Shown: piece by piece, positions 10,270 through 21,758 of the stretch
Layout: every line of letters begins with the position of its first letter
Position numbering within the stretch: the stretch's first letter is position 1
NCBI RefSeq assembly: GCF_963678635.1
Contig: NC_087062.1
Span: 54,014,473 to 54,074,472, forward strand
Length of the DNA: 60,000 nt
Origin: Symsagittifera roscoffensis
Taxonomy: Eukaryota; Xenacoelomorpha; Acoela; Convolutidae
Reading direction: 5' to 3'
Program-made: the position numbers and the translations under genes
The notes under the pieces: model-generated
Told to the model about the DNA's origin: nothing
What the model saw: only the letters and a program-made list of their open reading frames with translations
The model's database searches: none

Positions 10270-12935
10270 TTATAGGTTTTCTTCATCTTCGTTTAAGAAC
10301 TCGAATTCTTCTAATCCCAACTTAGAGGTGACAAACTCCTTCATCGCTTCTATTTTAGCCTCCATCAGGACCAACTTCAGCTCCAGAGACCCGCTTTTCC
10401 TCCTCTCTTTTTCCAGATCTCCAGCCAGCTGCTCCTTTTCTTCTAGGGTCTCTTTCAAACACTCTCTGGTTTCCTCACAGACCCACTTCCAGTACTGTTC
10501 GGTCTGATGGTCATCTAAGTCGTCAGCAGTTAACAGTTTCTCAAGATCATCCATATCTAAACAATCAGCCAAAATAAATTTGAACACTATTTATTTAGTG
10601 ATTGAAAATATCAACAACAGAAAACTTGATCAACAAGATTTTTCATTTCACTGGGAAAATTAACACTGAATGACTATGATTAAATGCAAGGGAAAAGACA
10701 AACAAAAATGAATAAAAATACCTTCAAATAGCTTTTTTGACAAAAAATGCTACAAGCCAAAAAAACCCTTGAACGAAATAACCTGCATCATTAAAAACTT
10801 GAGAATTTTTCGGAACGCCCGAAAGAAGTCGATTTTTCAAAAAGTCCATTCTGCGCGAACTAAGCCGACAAAAACAAGCAGACAGGCGTTAGTCTAAATT
10901 AGCCGAAAATTTACAGTTTGCAAAAAATAAGGTACTGACTGAAAACACACTCTGAGCCTTTGTCGTTCAAGCATGGGTGTTAACCTCTCAAACCTGGGTG
11001 CTATAGAAAAAAAAAGAAACAGAAATGTAACATTTTCAAGAGCGAATTCTACGAAGTTGTATACGAAGAAATAAAGTATAGCACCCGGTTGCAACACACT
11101 TGCTAATAGCAAGGTTAAAAACGTCCAAATTATTTCAAGAGTAGGCACGACTCAACCTTTCTGTAACACATCAATGGTTCGAAACGTCGCATTTGGCCAC
11201 CTCAAACCAGGAACAATCGAATAAGGAACTTAAGAAAAACAGAAAAAATAAGACTTCAAAAATTTGCAATCAGATAAAATTAAAATTCCAAACTATACGA
11301 TTATGGTGAGTGCACAAAGTCAAAAAAGAGGAGTTTCTCAACAGTTAACAGTACGGAAATGCAGAACTGCTGAACAAACTAAATATATCAAAATGAATAA
11401 AGCTAGTTGTGAAAAAAAAATGTGCCAGAACAAAAGAATTTGAAATTAGCATCGGAGGAAAATTACCAAGCGGTAAAAAGCGAAAATACCTGAGCAGAAG
11501 CCGTTTCAGGCAAAAAATCAGAAAAACATTTAGGCTAATAAAAAAGTTCGAGTCTCGCTTCTATTCAAAACATCCTCACACGCACACGAACAAATATAGA
11601 CCGAAATAATTTAGGCAGAATTAAGTTTTCAAGCGAAAAAAAAAAGAATATACGAGGGCAAGGTTCGTAAAATTACAAACAGCAGAAGTAAATAAAAACA
11701 CTAAGAGCAATTACTGTGTAAATTGCGCACATAAAAAAAAAACAATTTTACGGTGAGGCAACTAATCCGACACAAAATAAGCAGACAAATAAGCCGACAA
11801 TTTTTTTGAACCGGAAAATTTTTCGTTTGAACACAAACAAGACCTGTCAGCTTCGCTTCCAGGACATTCGCCGTCCTAGGCATATTCGTTACCTTCATAC
11901 CAAGTGATCCAGAGACGCAAAGAAATTTAAATTCATTATTACTAATCCTTAATTTACCATGTCTAATTTCAAAAAGTCTAGTACCCGGTTGCAAAACACT
12001 TTCTATCGCAAGTGTAACAAACTTATATTCAATACAAATCAAAGGATGCAGTGACTCTGTTCGACAAACTACTACACCTAAAAATTCTCTGTTCCGATTT
12101 GATTCCGCTCACTATTCGCAAGCGTACAAGTCAAAATTCAATTTTGAAACTAAAATCCAACCAGGTTTTTTGCACCATTTGTACTTTTATTACGGGAGAG
12201 TCTATTTTCCCTCCCATTCCGCAACTGAATTTCAATTAAGAAAAGCAGAATTCAAACCGCGAAAAATCAAATTAGAGCTTGAAAAACTACTAAGGACTTT
12301 TTGCCTGAAAAAAGCCACATGACTTAAATAAGTTTCTTGACTTCGTTCATAGGCACTTGAACAAAAAGCTCTAAAAGATCATGCTCAGATCTTAACTTAT
12401 TTAGGATCCAGCAATTGTTGAGCATGCTTTTCACTTATAGTGACCACATTGCGTGATTTGATTCACTTACGTCAATTCGAATCAATTTCTCATTAATTAA
12501 AAAATGAAAATTGGAGCAACATTTCCTGAGTTTTTTCGCGTTTTTAAAAAGATAAAACTCATTTACAAAATCACTTAAAAACCAAATCGTTCCATGCAAA
12601 AAAAAAATCAATTCGTAATTCATCCAACCGTTTGTATTATTTTCTGGCAAAACATTCTTTTTGCAACTGTCACACACTAAATTCTCTCCTTCCACTTCAG
12701 GTGAAGTATTTGTAGCCTTCTCCACTAATTCTTTCCCTCTCGCAACTTTCTTCACAGTTTTGAGTGTAGTCTGAACTTGTTTTCCATTTCCGTTGATAGC
12801 ATGCGAGGTTTCATTCGATACTTCTCGGAACATTTTCCTCGGCACTCCTGACGACAATGTTTCTTTTTTCTTCGGGATATAAACATGCGTATTTTCAGTA
12901 TCCACCTCAATCGAGGATAGAACCTTTCTACTCAT
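10270..12935 (-). CDS. GMNN: geminin (inhibitor of DNA replication licensing), two exons
   Basis: Exon 1 is 12935-12629 (102 codons plus one base) and exon 2 is 10556-10270, giving about 197 residues against 209 in human geminin. Exon 2 carries the geminin-family signature QYWKWVCEETRECLKETLEE, the start of the Cdt1-binding coiled coil, followed by a heptad-rich stretch and an acidic tail ending NEDEENL. Exon 1 is basic and has GVPRKMFREVS, which aligns with the VPRRTL destruction-box region of geminin. Joining the G of AAC-G/GT to AT-ATG keeps frame (Asn-Asp-Met); that donor (ACG/GTTGGA) is weak, so the exact junction is less sure. Geminin binds Cdt1 in the nucleus and blocks MCM loading. 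A TTTCAG acceptor at 12968-12969 gives a 32-nt leader. Multicilin and GEMC1 share the coiled coil but are longer. Confidence 0.83.
10860..12045. repeat. two copies of a dispersed repeat in the geminin intron
   Basis: AACTAAGCCGACAAAAACAAGCAGACA near 10860 and CACCCGGTTGCAACACACTTGCTAATAGCAA near 11082 are matched by ACTAATCCGACACAAAATAAGCAGACA near 11760 and TACCCGGTTGCAAAACACTTTCTATCGCAA near 11983. A third partial relative is near 18245-18420. The two intronic copies are about 280 bp, in direct orientation. No protein coding seen. Confidence 0.6.
12240..12430. repeat. partial copy of a ~450-bp dispersed repeat
   Basis: GCAGAATTCAAACCGCGAAAAATCAAATT with ACTTTTTGCCTGAAAAAAGC resembles 22530-22620 in the RPS27A intron and the tail of 18490-18960. 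It is a short diverged member of that family inside the geminin intron. Confidence 0.5.
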
Positions 12936-12966
12936 TTTAATCTACTTTCAGTTTGTTTTATCTATA

Positions 12967-12975
12967 TCTGAAAAA
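12967..12975 (-). other. splice acceptor upstream of the geminin start codon
   Basis: On the minus strand CCTCTTTTTCAG/ATATAG is a strong acceptor with a pyrimidine tract. Exon sequence begins at 12967, 32 nt before the ATG. No partner donor is obvious nearby, which fits spliced-leader addition; a non-coding 5' exon is the alternative. Confidence 0.6.
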
Positions 12976-12979
12976 GAGG

Positions 12980-13380
12980 AATTGAAGCAAAGAAAACTGA
13001 ATACACAGTGGGAAGCGGATACAACACAAACATAAAGAAAAACATAAGAAGCCGTTTTGAAAAACTAGGTCTACCAAATTTTTTTTGAATATTCAATTAG
13101 CAACGGAATGAAACTTACAAAGAGGAAACAAAGCCGAAAAACTTTCATCATACAAAAAAAATTGAAAAAAGTTTCAAGTCAAACACGTGGCAAAAGTGGC
13201 ACCAAATACAAAATGACAATATAATGATAATTTGGAGTATAACAAACAGGCATCCACACTAACTTTGCATATGAAAGCATAAAGCCTCCGGTACTCATAA
13301 TAAACCGAACAAACTTTTCATTCAAGTTTTTTTATACAAATTTTGAAGAACCAAAATTTTTTATAAAAGTTCTTCGAAAA
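12980..13380. other. intergenic, upstream of geminin; nothing recognised
   Basis: AT-rich sequence with poly-A runs. It would hold the geminin promoter if one exists, but no defined element can be named. Confidence 0.3.
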
Positions 13381-13384
13381 ATTT

Positions 13385-16115
13385 AATATGAACTGAAACA
13401 TCTCATCTGGGAAACTAAAAGCAATTGAGCAGTCGCATTTGGACGCAAGATTTGTAACTCCTGAGAATACTCTTACCGTACCCAACTACAACGTTGGGAA
13501 ATTCTAATTTTGAGAAGCTTCACCTGAAGTTTTCTAAAAAAGGTATTTTTTTTTAAAACCAGTAAAATTTCACATCTCGAAAACTACTAAGATTTTATCA
13601 GTCTTACTTGATGGCAATATTCGCAATCTTTGAAAGTACTCTGACAGCACACATCTACAGGCCTGGGAATTTCACTTTACTGAATTATTTTGTAATGAGT
13701 TTTCTGAAAATTTCCATAAAATAACCACAAAAATCGTCATAACTCTTAAGCTAAAAAAAATTAAGTCATTCTTAATTGGAGGCTCAATTTCCAATCCCCA
13801 AAAATACTCTGACAGCCCCAAACTACAGGCTAGGAATTTCAAACTTCGAAAAAAAATTATTTAAATTTTCATGAAATTTTTTTTGAAAAAATCACAAAAA
13901 ACGTCTTATCTGGAAAACTACAAGGTTTTGAGCAGTTATATTAGGAGGCCGAATTCGCTACTCCTGAGAGTACCCTGACTGACCCTCACCTCAGAGATGG
14001 TAATTTCAAGTTTTGTGAAATTTTTTATATCTAAGTTCTCTGAAAAAATTTGACAAAATCCTCAAAAACGTCATGTCGAAAGCTACAAAAATTCAGAGGC
14101 AACATTCCCAACACCCACATAGAGTGCCCTCAGAGATTCGAATAACAGGATTAAGAGAGTTTCAAAGTTTTGGAACTTTTTAACATGTTTTTTTGAAAAC
14201 TTCGAAGAAAATAATAGAAAACGTAATATCTCAAAAACAACACGTATTTGAGCAGTCATATTTGGAGGCAAAATTGCAACTACAGAGATCAGCATATCAA
14301 ATTTTGCGAATTTTTTTATATCTTAGTTTTCTGAAAAATTTTTAAAAAAATCCGAAAAAAGCACCATATCTCGAAAACTACAAGAAGTTAAGCAGCCATA
14401 ATCAGAGGCAAGATTTGCAACCCCTGAGAGTACCCTCACAATATCCAACTACAGGGTGAGAATTTCAAAAATTGAGAAACTTTTTAAAATTAAATTTTCT
14501 AGAAATTTTTGAAAAATCTCGAAAAATGCCTATCTCGTAAATTCAAATGATTTGGTTATTCATATATGGAGGCCAGAATCTCAAAACCTGGGAAAACTCA
14601 GACAACATCCCACTATTGGGTTGCTAATTTCAACTTGATGAAATAAACACTGAATTTAAACTGGAAATTCGACAAAAAAACCTTAACCATTGCAATATAC
14701 GATATTGCTTAAGCGTGAAAAAATTCTTTTTGTTGTTAAACATGCAAAAAGCTTTAAACATAGCGAGATAGAGAAGCCCGCATTTAAATGTATAATTATA
14801 GATAAAAGATGAAAATTAAAAAATTAGGAGACGGGTAGACAGTCATAATCAAAATAATTTTAAAAAAAGCAGGTATACAGACAATTTGGCATCGAAAAAA
14901 AATTACTGAAAAATTAACCTTGCGGAAAACGAATTGAAGAATTTTATTAAGCATTGCAATATATGATATAGCTCAACAATGAAAAAATTCTTTCGTTAAA
15001 CATGCTAAATTTATATGTTTGAGCATGGGAGATAGCTGTCACTCGCATTTAAATATAGTATAGATAGATAGAATTATTAAAATTAACTAGCGTGTAACGC
15101 ACCTCCGGTGCTTCGAATTTTTGAAAGCTCACAAAAAACCCATATATTGGAAACAAGATAAGCATCCTTTGAGTGTACTTTGATAGCACCCAAAAACAGG
15201 GTTGGTAATCTGAATTTTTTTTTGAAGTTTTTCGAAAAATTTTAAAATGACATAAAAAACAGTCACATTTCGGAAAGTAAAAGCGGTCGAGTAGTCGCAT
15301 TTCGACGCAAGATTTGCATCTCCTGAGATTACTCTCACCGTACCCAACTTCAAATTTAACTTTTCTAAAAAAACTTTTTGAAAAAACCATAAAACGTCAT
15401 ATCTCGAAAACTAAAAATAACTCGAGGAGTCACATTTAGAGGCGCAACCCCTGAGAGTGCTCTGACAACCCCCAACCACAGGGTTAGGAATTCAAATTTT
15501 AAAAACATTCCAGAACAAAAACTAAGTACCAGGATTTGAGCAGTCATATTTGGAGGCAAAATTCAAACTCCAGGGAGTACCCAGACCGAGCCTCACTATA
15601 GAAATAAGAACTTCGATTTTTGTGAAATTTTGGATTTCTCTTTGAACAATTTCAAAAAGGCAACAAAGGTCATATCTTGAAAACTAAGAGCATTTCAGCA
15701 GTCGCAGTTGGAAGCAAGATTTGCACGTTAAAACTCCAGAGAGTACTCTCACAGTACACAAATACAAGATTGGGAAGTTTTTCAAATCCTAAGTTTTCTG
15801 AAAAATTAAAAAAAAAATCATAAAACACGTCATATCTCGTAAACTAAAAAGGATTTGGGCATTCATTATTGGAGGCAAAAACCGCAACTCCTGGGGAAGC
15901 CCAGAAAACATCCCACTATTCGGTGCTTACATTACACTTGGAAAAAAACACTGAATTCAAACTGGAAATCTAAAAAAAATTCTTAACCATTGCAATATAT
16001 GATATAGCTTAAACATGAAAAACTTCCTTCGTTAAACGAAGAAAAAATAATACGTTGAAAAAGCTTAAACATGGCGAGATAGTGTGAGCCCGTATTTAAA
16101 TATATAATGGATAGA
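13385..16115. repeat. diverged ~150-165-bp tandem repeat array
   Basis: The phrase CATATCTCGAAAACTACAAG, then GAGCAGTCATATTTGGAGGCAA, then CAACCCCTGAGAGTACCCTGACAG returns about every 150-165 bp: near 13571, 13735, 13908, 14070, 14223, 14365, 14527, 15265, 15395, 15530, 15668 and 15825. Copies are old and uneven. Two or three copies of the GATA-tailed dispersed element (14690-15070 and 15985-16115) interrupt or end it. One outlying unit is at 8425. Open frames here are accidental. Confidence 0.8.
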
Positions 16116-16119
16116 TTAT

Positions 16120-16690
16120 GCATTTCAAAAAAATTGCGGGATCTATTGAGTTGGAAAATTTCTGAAATCGAATTTTTATTATTGTACTGTTGATTGAAAA
16201 AACAACTTTTCGGTTCAATCGATAAACGAAACAAGCATCAACTATGTTAACTTAATTCTAATCGAATGTAAAATCACATGCTATCAAAAAGCCGTTAAGA
16301 TCCCAAAAGTGGTACCAATATTTGGGACTTAGATTGAAAGAAAAAAGAATAGTCGTAGTATAACACTACTCTCGCTTAAGCTGGCTAGTATACTAATAAA
16401 GCAAGTAAAATTTGTAAGAAAAATTGTTTAGGGGAAAAGTTTAGTTACTGATTACAAGATAATTGTTCTCGCAAAAGTGCCACAGAGGCGAAACGGAACT
16501 TGAGAAACAATTCAAGCAAAAAAAAACTTAAGAAATCGAAGTAAAAGACGTTGAAAAAACTAACTTTACAAAATTGTTGAATGTCTCGTTAAACAAGCTG
16601 GGGACCCAGCTAAAGCTTAAAGTGCCTGATTGATAATTTTTAAATTTGGTAAACTGATGCAGGCTGAAATAGTTAAATTCTAAATTTCAG
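16120..16690. other. AT-rich intergenic, nothing recognised
   Basis: No coding text or clear repeat; poly-A runs only. Confidence 0.3.
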
Positions 16691-16699
16691 AAGTTGGAT

Positions 16700-18130
16700 T
16701 TTGCCAAACCCTTAGTTGTTTCTCTACTAACATAAGTTTGGATTTTTCCCGAGAACATATTTTTTACCAAAAAATCATGCGACGCCGCTTCTGCAGGAAA
16801 AATTCTCCTAACCAGTTCTTTCGATTGACCTCTTCATCTCAGATTTGATACAGTATTAAAAAAAACAATCAGAAGTAAAAAAAAAACGCGATTATCCGAA
16901 ATCCAAAATTTCTTTCTGCAAAACGTATGTAGTGGCCGCTTTGGGCAGATAAGATTCCAAAAATCGGGTTTCTCGGATGAAAAAATCTAAGAATTGGCAG
17001 GGTAGTTTTCGAGAAAAACCAAAGTTTCCAAAAAACTGTCAGAGTTTCAAAACTTTGACATTTTGGAAGGCCATTATTTATTTCTAAAAAAATTGGGAGT
17101 GGTTGCGTGTGCAGTTAAGGTTTTTAAAAATCTGTTGTTAGATTACACGCTTGATATTAATATTACAGGATAGTTATCGAGGAAAGTTAAAAGTTTCCGA
17201 TAAAACGGTCAACAAATCATAAATGTGACTTTTCTGAGAACCATGGCTTTTTGTTTAAGAAAACTCAGGCATAGCCGCTTATGCGCGAGATATTCACAAA
17301 ACCTGTTGATTCGATTGAACCCAAAAACTCAACTTTCCGAGGGTAGTTTTCGAGAAAGGTAAAATAATTTCAAAACAGAAAAAAAAATCGTCTTTTCCGA
17401 GTGCACAACATTATGAGTTAAAAATTGAGAGCAATCGATTATGAAGCAGAAATTCACTCAGCATGTTATTTCGTATGAACTCAAAAATTAGATTTGCGAG
17501 GTTAATTTTCGGGAAAAAACAAACAGTTTCAGAAAACTAAAAAAAAACTTTTCCGAGGGCCATAACTCTGTGTAAAAATAGGCAGAGTCGATTATGCATG
17601 GGAGCTTTCCACAACCCGTTATTTAGGTTGAGTCTAAAATTACAAAATTGGGATGGTGGTTTGTGAAAAAAAAAACAAACCAAAAAAAATTTTGGCCAAC
17701 TATTCCCCCACAGACTTTTTCGAAGGCTGTAGACAATGGGGTAAAATAAAAGACTACGCATGTATACAGGAACACAGGGGAGTAGGCGATCTTTCCTTAA
17801 GATATCCAATTTTGAAAATTGGCAGGATAGTTGGGTAGTTTTTTTTTGAGAGAAACTAAAATTTATGCAAACACTGAACACATTTATAACTTCTCAAAAA
17901 ACCAAAAAAAACGTTGGCCAAAAATTCCCCCTCAGACTTTTTCGAAGGCTGTAGACAATGGGGTAGAAAAAGACTAGGCGTGCATGCAGGAACACAAGGG
18001 AGCAGGCGATCTTTCCTAAAGATACCCGTTTTTGAAAATCGGCAAGGTGTTTGGGTAGTTTTTTTGAGAAAAACTAAAATTTAAGCAAAAACTGAACACA
18101 TTTTCCAAAGCGTCTCAGAAAAAAATTAAA
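16700..18130. repeat. second diverged tandem repeat with a recent 222-bp duplication
   Basis: GGGTAGTTTTCGAGAAA with TTTTCCGAG...CCATAACT phrases recurs about every 160-170 bp from 16900 to 17560. The end contains two much closer copies: GACTTTTTCGAAGGCTGTAGACAATGGGGTA begins at 17714 and again at 17936. The close pair still share most of their sequence, so it is younger than the rest of the array. The open frames at 17537-17881 fall inside the repeat. Confidence 0.75.
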
Positions 18131-18489
18131 AACCCAATTTCATACATTTTCAAAATGTCTGTTTTTATCATGCAGGAACTCTGGCTAAACATGCCAAGCA
18201 AAACAATTGAACTTTAACAAAGCAAAGTAAGCAAACTTTCGAAGTCTAAACTAATCCGACAATCTTTGAGTCGAAACAAATCAAGCCGAATTTTTTTTAT
18301 AAACTTTAAAAACTCTCTAAAACTATAAAGAACAGCAATTGTAACCAACATGATAATTACTTACAGCGCAAGAAATAACACGATGTGGCACCTAAGCCGA
18401 CAAAGCTTGAGCAGACACAAACAAACGGAAAAAATTTCAACTTCATACATACTAAAACATAGCTAATTGAAACGAAGATTGAAAAAGAG

Positions 18490-18960
18490 TCATGAACGCA
18501 AGTTAACAAAAATAACACACTGACTTTGCTGAAAAAATCTCAACTTTCGGTTTTCAAAGAAAAAAAATAGATGCCCTTTAAGCTCTTTGAAATTCAAGAA
18601 CGATTTATGACCGGCGCTTTTTTGATAACACTAACCCAATTTGTGAAAACTGGATCAACACTTAAAGTTTTTATTAAACTGGAAATCTAAAAATTAAATT
18701 CCACTTTCGAAACTACTTTTCCACGTTCATATTTGGAGAGTGTTTTTTACGTCACTTTCAGCAGATGAATTTCAATTGATCTCAAAAAGTGCATATATAC
18801 CTAAGTGCATTCATAAATGCATCAATATGTACTTGTTAGAGCATTTTAAGACTTTTTCCTGGAAAAAAAACAAAAAAAATCAGCAAGACCTAAGAGTCTT
18901 CACTACGTTCATTACTCTTAAAAGAACAAGGACATACCGGGACTCGAACTCCATACATTA
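18490..18960. repeat. dispersed ~450-bp repeat, copy 1
   Basis: It matches 22225-22690 in the same order: ACGCAAG, CTCAACTTTCGG, CCTTTAAGCTCTTTGAAAT, TTTTTTGATAACACTAACC, AAAACTGGATCAACACTTAAAGTTTT, and ACTTTTTCCTGGAAAAAA. The copies are roughly 70-80% alike by eye. No gene. Confidence 0.65.
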
Positions 18961-19329
18961 AGTATGAAAAACAATCTGTTCGCAATAGTTCGTTCCTTTA
19001 CTATGCAAAATTCCATTGCATTATGACATCGCTAAATAATTCTGTCAAACTTGAAATTCAAATGTCGGGAAAATGGAAAAAAGCCGAAGAAAACAGTAAC
19101 TCTTGATTTTCCTTCCATTAAGTCTTCCAAATAAGATAATCTTACTCGAAACGACGCTTATTAATTTAACCTACACTTGTTTAAAATAAAGGTTCAACTA
19201 TAAATTAACAACAACAAGAACTCAACTTAAAATTTGTAAACATTAACATATCAACAATTTACATATTTTACAAATTAACAGAAACAAAACAAATAAAGAT
19301 AGATAACACAAAATCGCACACATTTCTAA

Positions 19330-20816
19330 TCATTCTTCCTTCATTTCATTTCTCGGTCCGTGAATGACTTTGGACTGTTCCTTTGCCTCATTTGCTGAGC
19401 CAGTTTTCGCATGGTCAGAGCAAATCTGGTTTGCGGCTGTAACTGAGCAATAATCTATCACACTTGCTGTGGGAATCCTGCAACATGGCCCTTGGCACAT
19501 GGGAATCGAAGGCATGAAAGGATGACCTTGTGCATAATGAGGATGCACGAAAGCTGGGTGCATCATTCCTATACCCCCATTGAAGCTCAACCCGTGATAA
19601 CCAATCGGAACATCCAATGAGCTCTTTTGATCCACCGGAGCATCCTGGCATCTTCTTACCATTTTCGGTAAATGACTCGTGTTTGTATTTAGTTCTTGCT
19701 GAGATGGTTGTTGAATATAGGCCATGTGTTGATGCATCAATTGCGGAAACATATGATTCGGTACCATTGAGTGGTAAGGACTCAGATGGTTTCCATGATT
19801 CTGAATCGAAGGAACGCCTGTAGAATCCATATATTGACCAGCTCGGCCAACTTCTTTACCTTCCACTTCAGCGATGTTTTTCACATCATTTGAACAACTT
19901 GTATTCATGGATTTATTCTTTGACCTATCTTGAGGAATGATCGGACAAGACTTCTCTTTCGCTAAAGACACTGCAAGACTTGAGCTCATCACATCGGCGG
20001 CTGCCATCGAGTCTGAATGTTCAGAGGTTGCAGCGGAGTTTAGTTGCGCTAAAACCAGGCAGATGAAGCACAAACATTTGACCAAACCAATTACTTACAA
20101 ACGTTTTCAACAAATCACTTGGATTTTATTTTTAACTTTTTCAAAGATATGTTATTTTTGGGCTAAATTTCTAAGTCAATTCTATAACCCTCAATGTTTA
20201 AGAAAGCAAACGCAAACGATGTCAGTAGCTACTTAATACATGATTTACCTTGTAATACTTTTTCCAGAAGAAATGTGTACTTGATTCCGCTAGCAGTTAC
20301 TCGGCTACCCAGCTTGCCTGAACTAGCATACACAGGTTGATTACTCTTGTTCGGTTCCAGGGGGTACAACTTGCGTCCTGAAATGGGACTCAGTGCGTAC
20401 CGTATTCTATTCATGTGCCTGCTTTTAGCCAGCGACATTTTTGTAATTTTCGGTTCGTTCTTGACAGGGTTTCTGAACTTCTGCTTCGAGAACCTGCGTG
20501 GGGGTGTTTTTGAGCTTCGCTTTTGCTTGCGCTCTGGTGTCACCTGACGTTTTCCGTGTTTATTGGTTGCACTTTTCGACCTGCCACTTGAGGATGATGA
20601 ACAAGAAGATTTTCCTGAAGCACTTCTTGAACTATCGGAACTATCATCTTCAGATCCATTCAAATCAATGTAACTTGAAGTCACTTTCCTCTTGTACTTA
20701 TCAATCGATTTCTGTCGTTTTCGACCTCTGAAACCAGAATCATTACCTGCTGAATTATCTAGTATCGCATTCATTTTTTTGTCATTATTCGGACCCTTCA
20801 CAGTCGACATACTCAT
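19330..20816 (-). CDS. unrecognised Ser/Arg-rich protein, two exons
   Basis: Exon 1 is 20816-20249 and exon 2 is 20048-19330, with a 200-bp phase-1 GT-AG intron (CAAG/GTAAAT...GGTTTTAG/CGCAAC), giving about 428 residues. The first third is basic with an SR-like, Ser-rich low-complexity tract (SSCSSSSSGRSKS near residue 75). A more ordered stretch follows, RIRYALSPISGRKLYPLEP, ending SGIKYTFLLEKVL just before the intron. Exon 2 is rich in His, Met, Pro and Gln (MHQHMAYIQQPSQQ) and looks disordered. I do not recognise the family; composition suggests a nuclear, RNA- or chromatin-associated protein, which is only an inference. The Met at 20816 was chosen because a TTTCAG acceptor lies 9 nt upstream. 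CCDC86 ends only 192 bp upstream on the same strand. Confidence 0.72.
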
Positions 20817-20824
20817 GTTGACTA

Positions 20825-20832
20825 CCTGAAAT
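20825..20832 (-). other. splice acceptor 9 nt upstream of the SR-like gene start
   Basis: On the minus strand GATTCAATTTCAG/GTAGTCAAC-ATG. The acceptor sits in the 192-bp gap after CCDC86, and the leader starts GTAG as in CCDC86. A candidate trans-splice site. Confidence 0.65.
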
Positions 20833-21008
20833 TGAATCAAATTCGCTAAGATAGGCAACCCGTGATGTTGCCAATATGCAGCCATTTGCTCTCAGAATAC
20901 ATCCTAGTTTGTTCAACTAAACGTGCGATCAACAAGTCTAATTTCTAATCGAGCAAAGTAAACAGAGACAAGTTTAAAAATTCAACAGCACCAAATTCAA
21001 TTTAAAAC

Positions 21009-21329
21009 TCAAGCGGTTGCCATCATTACTAGCTGTTTTCTCTGCCTTTTCGTCAACTTCTTCAATTTCTTGGAATTTGTGATCGGTTGCACTACCATAG
21101 ATTTCTGCTCGTTCTTTTTCTTCTGTTCGATTTTCTTCCTGCGTCGCTCCTTCCGAGCATCTTCTTCTTTCTGTGCTTCCTCTTTCAGCTCTTGCTCCAT
21201 CAATTTAACTTGTTTCAGTTTCTCCCGCTCTTCCTTCTTTTTATCCCATGATGTATGGAAAGCCTTGTCTACTTTCAGACTGGAGAACTTGTTGAAATTA
21301 TCTTTATTTTTCCAAGTTTGTTTGCCCAT
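21009..21329 (-). CDS. CCDC86: CCDC86/Cgr1-family rRNA-processing protein
   Basis: 106 residues, one exon. MGKQTWKNKDNF, then KAFHTSWDKKKEERE, is the Cgr1 domain start (the LxTSWxxKxxxR motif). A long highly charged helix of Lys/Glu/Arg follows (ELKEEAQKEEDARKERRRKK), and the C-terminal VVQPITNSKKLKKLTKRQRK matches the conserved VVQ-I-N-x-KLKK motif. Yeast Cgr1 (about 120 residues) is a nucleolar factor for 60S subunit pre-rRNA processing; vertebrate CCDC86 is longer with an added N-terminus, so this is the minimal form. A larger open frame extends upstream to 21455, but the TTTCAG acceptor at 21336-21337 leaves only GTAGCA before the ATG, so the short start is preferred. It lies 429 bp after RPS27A and 192 bp before the next gene. 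Confidence 0.86.
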   Translation of the reverse strand: MGKQTWKNKDNFNKFSSLKVDKAFHTSWDKKKEEREKLKQVKLMEQELKEEAQKEEDARKERRRKKIEQKKKNEQKSMVVQPITNSKKLKKLTKRQRKQLVMMATA

Positions 21330-21334
21330 TGCTA

Positions 21335-21342
21335 CCTGAAAC
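21335..21342 (-). other. splice acceptor 6 nt upstream of the CCDC86 start
   Basis: On the minus strand TTCAAAGTTTCAG/GTAGCA-ATG. It leaves a six-base leader, too short for an ordinary 5' UTR without an upstream exon. A candidate trans-splice site. Confidence 0.68.
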
Positions 21343-21758
21343 TTTGAACAGCATGAAAATTTAATAAGAAATAACCACCACGCCATATTTCTGGAATCAA
21401 TAGTTTCACTGCTACTTATGGCTGACCGCTCATTAATGCGGAACACTAGTGTCAAACTTTACGCATTATTTAACTGCAACTTCTAGTTGATAATTGGCGG
21501 ACCATTCATTTGCCAAGTATGAGGAATTTAGCGCTTCATTGAACTATTTTGTTGCAGTTGCTCTCATTCAAAGGTTAAACTAAACCTACTTCATTTTTAA
21601 GGATCTTATTTCGAATTAACTACAAAAATTGCCACTCAAAGTTGAATTAACATCATAACTCGCAGATCCAACAATGAAATTGAGCAATCAGGAGTTTTCA
21701 TTGCTGTCAATTCAGACATCGATTTCTGCGGCTAAACATTCCTCCTCAGTCGAGGTGT

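Noticed and set aside
15090-15120. possible Helitron terminus (GCACCTCCGGTGC hairpin after ACTAGCGTGTAAC)
   Set aside because: A short hairpin alone is not enough; no CTRR end, no 5' TC start and no Rep/helicase were seen.
21330-21455. N-terminal extension of the CCDC86 open frame
   Set aside because: A strong TTTCAG acceptor lies between the upstream Met and the conserved start, so the extension is probably intergenic or intronic.
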